This document shows, piece after piece, positions 1 to 7,815 of a stretch of 15,352 nucleotides of DNA (positions are counted from its first letter, which is position 1; every line of letters begins with the position of its first letter). Origin of the DNA: Apodospora peruviana. Lineage: Eukaryota; Ascomycota; Sordariomycetes; Sordariales; Lasiosphaeriaceae. The position numbers were made by a program, and so were the translations under genes. Under the pieces are notes generated by a model that worked only from the letters and a program-made list of their open reading frames with translations, was not told the origin of the DNA and did no database searches. The stretch spans positions 1 to 15,352 of the forward strand of contig JAUEDM010000024.1 of assembly GCA_033439685.1 (NCBI GenBank). The letters are read 5' to 3'.

Positions 1-1701
1 CCGGCGACCTCAGAGAGACGTCTGCCAGAGCCGCAATTGTGAACGTGTGTCTCACATACCTGCTGGAGTTGGACCATTCGTACGGACTACAAAAAACGAT
101 AGAGACGTACCATTTAGCACAATATTCAGCACAATATTGGGCGCAGCATGCGGAAATTGTCGAAAAGTCATACGGACAGGCCTTACCAACGGTGGAAGAA
201 TACTTTTCATCCCGGGCTGCTTTTGAGTTTGGATACCAACTTTATAGGCCAGATTGGCCGTGGACAATCACCGGTAAGGGAATGCTGGTTGGTTGTTTAT
301 ATTATGCAGCTCTTTCTGGTCTGGCCAGTTCTACTAAGATGCTGCTGGATAAGGACGCCGACGTGAACGCGCAAGGCGGACGATACGGCAATGCACTGCA
401 GGCGGCTTCATATAGAGGTCACGACAAGGTTGTCCAGATGCTGCTGGAGAAGGACGCCGACGTGAACGCGCAAGGCGGAGATTACGGCAATGCACTGTAC
501 GCGGCTTCATATGGAGGTCACGACAAGGTTGTCCAGATGCTGCTGGAGAAGGACGCCGACGTGAACGCGCAAGGCGGAGATTACGGCAATGCACTGCAGG
601 CGGCTTCATATGGAGGTCACGACAAGGTTGTCCAGATGCTGCTGGAGAAGAACGCCGACGTGAACGCGCAAGGCGGAGATTACGGCAATGCACTGCAGGC
701 GGCTTCATATGGAGGTCACGACAAGGTTGTCCAGATGCTGCTGGAGAAGAACGCCGACGTGAACGCGCAAGGCGGAGATTACGGCAATGCAGTGCAGGCG
801 GCTTCATTTGGAGGTCACGACAAGGTTGTCCAGATGCTGCTGGAGAACGACGCCGACGTGAACGCGCAAGGCGGACGATATGGCAATGCACTGTACGCGG
901 CTTCATATGGAGGTCACGACAAGGTTGTCCAGATGCTGCTGGAGAAGGACGCCGACGTGAACGTGCAAGGCGGATATTACGGCAATGCACTGCAGGCGGC
1001 TTCATATAATATGGCGCACAAGTGCCTCCGAGCTTCTTGCTATGGAGGACACAACAAGGTTGTCCAGATGGCTGCTGGAGAAGGACGTCGACGTGAACGC
1101 GCAAGGTGGAATTCTGGGGCAATGCACTGCAGGCGGCTTCAGTTAGAGGCCACGAAAGATTGTCCAGATGCTGCTGGAAAATGATACCGACGTGAACGCG
1201 CAAGGCGGATTCTGGGGCAATGCACTGCAGGCGGCTTCATATGGAGGTCACGACAAGGTTGTCCAGATGCTGCTGGAGAAGGACGCCGACGTGAACGCGC
1301 AAGGTGGATTCTGGGGCAATGCACTGCAGGCGGCTTCAGATGGAGGACACGACAAGATTGTCCAGATGTTGCTGGCCAAGTGTGCCGACATAGAGATGAG
1401 AACGCTGACCACAGCGGACAGCGCCATAGTTAGCACAGCCGTCAAGCGGGTAGGCATGCCCAGCCCAGGCACTGTTGAGCAGCAAAACTCATCCTTTGCC
1501 ACTACTGCTTCTGTCACTAGAGTGGTATCTCACCGGAGTCATCTATATGAGGAAATCGAGTGGGGTGAAGCCAGCGCCATTGACGACCATGGTAAGGGCC
1601 CGGCTAAGGGTAAGCGGAAGGTGCAGCGCAAAAGGAAGACACCCACGACTGCCGAGCAGCCAGCAAAAAAAAGGGTGACGCGATCTAGCGCGAGTAAATA
1701 G
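1..1701 (+). CDS. NLR-like (NACHT/STAND) protein, C-terminal part with ankyrin repeats; 5' partial, frameshifted
   Basis: The reading frame is open to the left window edge, and the first possible start inside it is only a GTG, so the gene begins upstream. The segment at 39-350 (CLTYLLELDHS, then HLAQYSAQYWAQHA, then YQLYRPDWPW) is what I know as the region after the NACHT ATPase in fungal STAND/NLR proteins, just before ankyrin repeats. Ten ankyrin units of 33 residues follow (354-1380). The tail is basic, with lysine/arginine clusters near 1606-1680 that resemble a nuclear localisation signal, and ends in TAG at 1699-1701. Fungal NLRs of this type are associated with non-self recognition and programmed cell death; that role is inferred. 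The frame is broken in unit 8: an extra G near 1070, an extra A near 1110 and a missing C near 1155, net +1. This may be real decay or sequence error. The NACHT and effector domains are outside the window. Confidence 0.85.
354..1380 (+). repeat. Ten tandem 99-nt ankyrin-repeat units, nearly identical in DNA
   Basis: Units start at 354, 453, 552, 651, 750, 849, 948, 1084, 1183 and 1282. The shared core is DADVNAQGGxYGNALQAAS followed by xGGHDKVVQMLLEK. Units 1-6 are almost identical at DNA level. Variation concentrates at unit residues 1 (D/N), 10 (R/D/Y/F), 11 (Y/W), 16 (Q/Y), 20 (Y/F/D) and 33 (K/N). Unit 7 carries an in-frame 36-nt insertion near 1007-1042 that looks like a diverged partial copy of the unit. 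Unit 8 holds the three single-base indels. High identity among copies points to recent amplification or concerted evolution. Confidence 0.92.
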
Positions 1702-3328
1702 CGCTACTGTAGTCTTTATCCACTTGTGTGGCTCCTACTGTGGCTCGGAAGTGGGACACCTTCACATGCATAATGGTCGCAGGCGACGTTGAGGTATCGA
1801 GACTCGGTTAGACGTTAAACGGGGCAATGCTACTGGCTGGCGTCGGTGACCGCAACTTTCTACCACGAGTAGACGGCTGCCGTGTGAACGTATACGCGGA
1901 TTCCTGTTGGTTGGCCTTAGGCCGCAAGGTGAGACGGCTTGCTAAGAGCGCTGTCCCGGCTTCGGGCTGATTGATTTCTTATGTCTTCGCGCGGCGGGAC
2001 TGGGAATAGAGTGACCATAGCGTATCATGTGGGCTGATGTGATTATCACCAAGTTCTGCTCAATACGAGATGGGGATTACAAGATTGACATAAGCTATTT
2101 CTAAGACCTTAAGTTGGCAAGGCTGTCTATATGATAGTTATAGAGGAAGCATGAAGAATAGGGTACGGACAAGCCGCTGATAGCATGTCTATAATGATGG
2201 CGTGATATTGATGGTTCACTTTTCTTGGTATTTCATACAAGCTATTGTATCTCCTGATGCGCGTCTCCGTTGTACTATATTGCAGTGTGCCTAATGATGG
2301 GTGTCGCCGCCACTACTAAGGAATAGTAGACCTGATAGAGACAAGGAGGGTTCCTTAGCCCACAGACCAAGTCTGCTCCATCCTCACTCCCCAATCTGGA
2401 GGCATTAACTTTAATGTAGTTTCAGGCACATAACACATCTAAACATACTAGAAGTAGTACAGCTTCAAAATTGATACCCAGCGCGGGCACCCTATCGACC
2501 TTTACCCGTAGAATGATATTTTGCTTAGCTGTGTTTTGCCACTTTGTAGTAACGTTATCTTTTCAAAAATGGTTTAATGATACTAGCCAGCAGAATTGAC
2601 TGGCGGAATGGGTAGGGATAGGGGGGAGGAAATGAGTGGCGGTTGTGAAAAGAATATTTATTTTCAGAAAATAAACTATTATTGGCATTAATGCTAAGGT
2701 GTAGTGATGGAAAAGGCAACAGAGTTAACGTTATGTGGCCAGATGGGGTGGGTTAGTGTTGTTAAAAAGACGCCTTGGAGGCGGCCAAAATCTGAGGAAA
2801 ATTTCCCTCGAAACGATATTACATGCATGTACGGCTTTGCGCACTGCTCAGATCGGGGAATGAGCTACTCAGTAGGGTATCCAGCTCCGTCACCCTACTT
2901 CCCCAATTAATACCAGACAACATACAAGTAGACGTGCCAGATTCCTTCTGGATGGTCTCATAACTTCCGCGTTGTACTTGAAAGAATACCTATCAATAAG
3001 CAGACATGTCCCGATATACGTGCAGGTTGCAACATGTCCTCACGGCAATTAGAGATCGGACCTTGCTAAGTACCTTAATTTCCAGAGGATGGTAAAGTAC
3101 CAACAGAAGTACTTATCTAAGAAGGTAACCTGGAACTCCACGTATAATAATGGGCAATATGGCGAAAGTGGTAATAGTTAAGTTAACGTTATATGCTTTC
3201 GGGGATAATTACCCCGATAGACCTAATCCTTGCGTAGGCCCCTGCAATGAGCAAACGCGTCGCGCATTTGAGAGGAGCCAAATCCTGTCAGAAACATGAG
3301 CTAACTAGGTAAAGACTGGAAAAGGGCA
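1702..3328. other. 1.6-kb stretch without a recognisable gene
   Basis: No open frame here resembles a known protein. The longest, 68 codons at 2704-2910, has no recognisable motif and no clear splice partners. Small palindromes occur: CTACTA/TAGTAG at 2313-2329, GCCAG/CTGGC at 2586-2604, GCATTAATGC near 2687, and a near-palindrome CGGGG/CCCCG near 3199-3215. The 12-mer AGTTAACGTTAT occurs at 2723 and 3181, with an 11-mer variant at 2548. These could be relics of a mobile element, but I find no convincing terminal repeats or transposase fragment. Confidence 0.5.
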
Positions 3329-3334
3329 TATAAA
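3329..3334 (+). promoter_or_regulatory. TATA box of the stand-alone membrane protein gene
   Basis: TATAAA lies 84 nt upstream of the ATG at 3418. A pyrimidine-rich stretch (TTTCTCCCTCCC) sits between them, which fits a fungal core promoter. This spacing supports 3418 as the start. Transcription has not been shown. Confidence 0.45.
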
Positions 3335-3417
3335 TCGAGGGGGTGCTGCAGTCCGTGCTACCAACCGTTTCTCCCTCCCAAAAAATTCTCATAAAAAGTA
3401 AATACAACTCCCGAATC

Positions 3418-4602
3418 ATGGCATCTCGTCGCTTCACCACCCCACTGATCCTGACCCAGGGGCCCTCGCGTTGCTGGGCCTCTGGAAGCTGCGCATCGAA
3501 CCTGGTATTCACAAGGTTCCCGTCGACTTCGAGCTTCTCGTCTTCCAGCGACAGCAGCTCGGCGACGGCTCGCCGCTCAGGACGCGGTACACCGGCCTCG
3601 CCTGGCTCGATGCGCTCCTGTCCATGCTCGTGGGCGCTTTCATGCCCGGCGTGGCAGGATGGCCTGAGTTGCCAACCGTCCGGATGCAGCAGATGTATTT
3701 TCTCGTGCAATGGTTCGCCGTTGTGTGCGTCTGGGCCGTCGAGGGATACCGCGTACGCAATGTCAGACGAGTTGTCAGCTAGTACGTTTACCACTCACCC
3801 TTTGTTTACCGTGTCGTCATATTAACTGATAAATAGTACTACTGTGTTTGCAATCCTGTACCAGATCATTGGCGGCGCATTCATCGTCCCCGTCTATTAC
3901 ATCTTTCACGCCATCGCCTCAAAACCGTCCGACTACTACCTCGCATCTAGAGGAGGAGGCAGTCAAGTCCGATCAACCTTTGAGGCCAATAGTCTATTAC
4001 CGGCTCTGGTGCTGGGCTACCTCACTCCCACCATCGCCCTGTACTTGCCCTGGGGCAATCAGGACCTGCTCCAGGTCCTGGCAGCCATCTGGCAACCAGC
4101 CCCATTCATACCGAATCTCCTCGTCGGAGTAGCATCCATCATCTTTAGTTGCTCTCCTTCAGGTGATAAAACCGCCCGTAAAAGCCCGAACCCCGTTTTC
4201 ATCGTCTATATCGTCTCTGGCGTGATTTGCGCGGCTGCTCATATTGCTTTCGTCTCCACATGCCTCACATCCCCCAACCTCTCTCTAGCCTCGGTGCTGC
4301 TCCCCAACATGACGACGTGGAAACGGGACATCGCCCACGGCCTGCTGTTTATGTTCCAGTGGGACTTTTGGGTGTGCTTCGCTTCGACGCTGCTCTGGTG
4401 CTGGGTTAGCGTGGCGGACACGCTTCGGGTTGTTGGTAGCAGTACTAGCAGTGGTTCCGGTCTTGTCAAAGCTGGGGTTGGGATCGTGCTGCTGTCGATT
4501 GTTGCGGGGCCGGGAGCTGCTGTCGCTGCTACGTGGTATTGGGTTGATGATAGGATGTGTGAGCTGGAGGAGGCTAAGGACGGTAAAGATAAGGCGAATT
4601 AG
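3418..4602 (+). CDS. Polytopic membrane protein, terpene-cyclase-like; start region frameshifted
   Basis: There are two exons. Exon 1 runs 3418-3781. The intron is 3782-3836 (donor GTACGT, branch region TTAACTGAT, acceptor AAATAG, phase 2), and exon 2 is 3837-4602. The conserved frame in exon 1 (LGLWKLRIEPGIHKVPVDF) has no ATG of its own. The ATG at 3418 joins it only if one G is restored in the ATGGC sequence. With that base the protein is 376 residues. I see about eight hydrophobic segments, near residues 63-82, 92-109, 125-146, 175-193, 211-226, 241-264, 288-315 and 334-357. The domain is homologous to the C-terminal half of the monooxygenase fusion at 7816-10649, with the same intron position and phase. 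Shared residues include D65, W106, E109, R112, Q131, P140, YY142-143, H146, WD297-298, D316 and GPG346-348. Membrane terpene cyclases in fungal meroterpenoid clusters have a similar style, multi-pass with intramembrane acids, but membership of a named family is not established. A membrane protein of unknown role is the alternative. Confidence 0.78.
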
Positions 4603-4690
4603 GATAGGAGGGACTGTAATAATCTGTCGTGTCTCCTTCCTCCTCTTTGCTGTAAGAGTCTATTCAGGATATTTAATGGCAATTACTCGA

Positions 4691-4707
4691 CCGGTTTATT
4701 ATACCGG
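4691..4707. repeat. Short inverted repeat CCGGT/ACCGG
   Basis: A perfect 5-bp stem with a 7-nt AT-only loop lies 88 nt after the stop codon of the membrane protein gene. It could form a weak hairpin near the transcript end or be a binding site for a zinc-cluster regulator. Function unknown. Confidence 0.35.
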
Positions 4708-5195
4708 CCCAGTCTTATTTTCGTCCTACCGCTGCCATCAACTGGCCAATTCAATCGTAGAATTTCCCGATTGCTGCCTCAAGTCCCCGTGAGTTGCCAT
4801 AGGACCTGCCAGCATTGTGGCCCGGGTCTTTCCTCTCCGAATCCGTTCTTCGCTCTCAAGACTTCTTGCCAAGGAAGCAGGCAGGCAGACAGAGATGCCC
4901 TTCCCTGGACAGACTGTAACTGCCTAGCTGGCCTGCCACCTCCCCGTCGCCCTCAGCCACTCCCAGCTTCATGGCAATGAACGATCGCGTCAGCCACGTA
5001 TGTGGCCCAGGAAACAAAAAATTATAATTGAGATGTCAAAACCGTGCAGGTCTCCTGGTTGGTGCGGTGGCTGTTCGTCCCGAGTTTTGACTTTGTATGG
5101 TTCTAGTCGAACTCCATAGCCCTGTGCCACCGCCGCGCCCATCGCCAACTGTGGCATGAACCTTGTAGTGTTTGTATGCCCAGGACCAAGGGACC

Positions 5196-5210
5196 ATACC
5201 GATACGGTAT
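5196..5210. promoter_or_regulatory. Perfect palindrome ATACCG-ATA-CGGTAT, possible zinc-cluster factor site
   Basis: Six-base arms flank a 3-nt centre, giving an everted CCG-N3-CGG pair about 510 nt upstream of the tyrosinase ATG. Fungal Zn2Cys6 regulators bind CGG triplets in inverted, direct or everted spacing, so this could be an operator. No such regulator is encoded in the window, so the assignment is inference. Confidence 0.3.
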
Positions 5211-5720
5211 ACCCCTTGCTACGCCGCCCGCATGCCACTCGGATTTCCATCACAGCGCAAAAATGCTCAATTCTTCATTGGCCTTCCCGAAATGGACGAC
5301 CTCGGACTCGGGCCATACCGTCATCTGTTTTATGCTTGTCTAGGTAATAAGGCAGGTTTCACTGCCTTCTAGAAGCACTGTCAACCGCAGCCAGGAAACC
5401 AGGGACCCGGGACCAGTCGGCATGTTGGCTCATTTAACGGGCTTTCCGCGTGCTTTTGGGGGCACGGTACAAGGTTGAGTTCAGGAATCACTCTGTGCGT
5501 TGAGATCTGATCGGGCTACGATGTCAGTTGTGTGACTTATTGTCTGCAGATGGCTATATATCTTTGCTGGTTTATAATGGACTGGGCAACGGGCACCTAG
5601 GGAATAAATAGTCCCCTGTTTCCTTCCAGAAGTAAGTAGGAAGTTAAGGCCATCACTTTCACTCTCGTCTGCTTGGAGGTTTCTTCGCCTGACAGTCTTT
5701 ACTTTCTTTATTCGTTCATT

Positions 5721-7589
5721 ATGATGTTGCTCCCAAGTCTCAGCGTCCTCGTGGCCTTCGCCTCTGTCCCGTGGGTAGGTGCACAGCAGCTGACCGGTAT
5801 CAAAGCCGGTGTGAACCAACAGACAGGCGAGCGACCGGCCAGACTAGAAATCAACGACTTCCACGCAAAGGGAGGCCCCGCATGGTGAGACTAAATTCTC
5901 TGATGTCTGGTTATATTAGAAGTTAGGGAAGCTAAACTTAGATAGGGACCTGTTCATACAAGCCCTAACGGCCATCGAGGCAGCCCCAGAGAACGACCTT
6001 CTCTCCTGGTACCAGATTGCCGGTATCCACGGCCTTCCGTTCAAGCCATACAACGGCGTTGAGAATGTGCCCGGTGGCCAAGTCCAGGGCGGTATTGTCC
6101 TCATGGAGTATGGTTATACCTGACCGTCTATCTATCAAGTTCGTTGTGCTAATCAACCACTGGGTTTCGTGTAGTTTATCACCTTCATCACCTGGCACCG
6201 CCCTTACATCGCTCTGCTCGAGCAAACCGTCCAGAGCCAGGCCGAAAAGATCGCAAGCTCAGTACACACCGGCTCGTCAGCAGAAGCATACAAAGCCGCG
6301 GCGCAGACCCTGCGCTTCCCGTACTGGGACTGGGCCGTGAAGCCGCTACTTCCCGCCGGTGACGATGGAACCAACAATACAAATCACCGGCCCGAAAGGC
6401 CCTCTGACCCTGCGTAACCCGCTCTACAGCTACGAGTTCCAGACCTTTCCCTTCACCGACCCCGACTTCCAGGGCTACACCGTCACGCAGTTCAACGAGA
6501 CGAAGCGGTGCACCGACGCAGCTGAGGGCAGCGACGGCGTCAACAACTTCAACACCATCAACCAGCTCCTCAACGGCCGCAACTTGAAGAGTCTAGTCTA
6601 CAGCGTCTTCACCAAGAGCCCCAAGTTCGCCGACATGGCGTCCACATACGCGAGGGGGCCCAGCTTCGAGCAGCCGCACAACCTCGTGCACCAGGACATG
6701 GGCGGCGGGCCACTCTTCAGCAAAGTCGGCCACATGCAGCCGGTCGCCTGGTCCGCGTTTGACCCCATCTTTTGGCTTCACCACGCCAACATCGACCGCT
6801 ACTTTGCCATGTGGCAAGCCATCTACTATACCGGCAATATGTTCAACGGCTCCTTCCCGGGTCTGCCGACATTCGGGACCGCCGAGGGCCCCGTGACGGC
6901 TGACTCGCCGCTCAAACCGTTCCTCGACTCTGCCAACACGTTCTGGACCAGCAACAGTTCTTCGTCCACGCGCCCGTTTGGGTACACGTACGAAGGTCTG
7001 GAGGACTGGGCGATGAGCGCGCCGGATCTCGCGAAACAGGTTACCGCACTGGTTAACAGGCAGTATGGTGAGACAGAGACGACGAAGAAGAAGATGGTTC
7101 GTCGTCAACAACAAAAGCAAGAAAAGGATTACGCGGTGGAAATCAAGGTTGATCGCGCCGACCTGCCGCTGCCATGTGCGATTGAGGTTCGCGTCGATAC
7201 CCCTGCTGTCCAGGGCCAGCTGGTGGGTGAGTTTGCGCTGCTGGCGATGCCGACGGCCGGTGTAGCGTATGCGAACATTGGGTTCGACAATATCGATTTG
7301 AACGTTCACATACCGGCAAGCGAGATGGTGGCGGCGCTGAAGGAGAATATGCGGGTTGTGATTAAGAATGCGGTATGTTGAGTTTCCCCTGACATGGAAT
7401 GAGATCATTGCTGATGAATACGAAAAGGAGAACGGCACAACCGTACCGCCCGAGTCGGTACGCAGTCTCGCCATCGAGATCCAGGACCGCGACGTCACGG
7501 CACCTCAGTCCGAGGACGAGTTCCCCGTGTACGGCAAGATGACGAGCTGGCCGGTGGATATCAAGGATATTGCTGGTAGTACTAGCTAG
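5721..7589 (+). CDS. Secreted tyrosinase (type-3 copper phenol oxidase), four exons, two compensating indels
   Basis: Exons are 5721-5884, 5946-6107, 6175-7372 and 7428-7589. Introns are 55-67 nt; donors are GTGAGA, GTATGG and GTATGT. The product is 561 residues, near the usual size of long fungal tyrosinases, and would convert phenols to catechols and quinones. Residues 1-22 form a signal peptide. The copper-A ligands are H83 (GIHGLP), H108 (YCPHG, with the Cys two residues earlier that usually forms the thioether) and H117 (WHRPY). The copper-B ligands are H277 and H281 (PHNLVH) and the HH at 311-312 (WLHHANIDR). The YTY motif at 379-381 closes the catalytic domain. A lysine/arginine-rich linker (about 412-427) leads to a C-terminal beta-rich domain (428-561) of the kind that shields the active site until cleaved. 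One base is missing near 6090 and one G is extra near 6358, so the segment between is out of frame with both flanks while total exon length stays divisible by three. It faces the monooxygenase gene tail to tail. Confidence 0.92.
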
Positions 7590-7815
7590 AGCCAGTCCGG
7601 ACATGGTCGGATATAGATGCGCTTATCGGAATCACTTCCACTCTTGCTCAATCTTCAATGATGCTTCGATATTGCTTTGACCCTAGGCCGGCCGGCTACA
7701 CTATAGCAGATCTGCCCAAGCCACTGAGTCATTGTGCCCCATCCGAGTATTCCTAAGTACCGTCCTCCTCGTAACCAACATCACGCTCTTCCACTTCCAT
7801 CAAGCCCATCCAACC

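Larger units (their letters stand above)
4603..5720. other. Intergenic region and tyrosinase promoter; no gene seen
   Basis: I recognise no coding region between the membrane protein gene and the tyrosinase. The stretch must hold the 3' end of the first and the promoter of the second. A TATATA sequence lies at 5555-5560, 160 nt before the tyrosinase ATG, in a plausible core-promoter position. Two small inverted repeats with CCG/CGG triplets are listed separately. Confidence 0.5.

Noticed and set aside
334..1203. 289-codon minus-strand frame with its own 33-residue repeats
   Set aside because: It is the antisense shadow of the ankyrin repeats: the 99-nt periodicity makes every frame repetitive. 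The plus-strand product matches a known family.
354..1380. Direct repeats that might suggest a CRISPR array
   Set aside because: The units are contiguous 99-nt coding repeats without spacers, and the genome is eukaryotic.
3418..3825. Continuous frame from the ATG at 3418 as a separate small protein
   Set aside because: Its product is low-complexity Ser/Arg-rich, while the neighbouring frame aligns with the membrane domain of the fusion protein.
6359..6429. Possible intron explaining the tyrosinase frame change (GTGACG...CTACAG)
   Set aside because: Removing it does not restore the frame used downstream, and it would delete the conserved GPKGPLTLRNPLYSY segment.
6593..7498. 301-codon minus-strand frame
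   Set aside because: It is opposite the copper-B and C-terminal regions of the tyrosinase, which carry conserved motifs. The antisense product resembles nothing.
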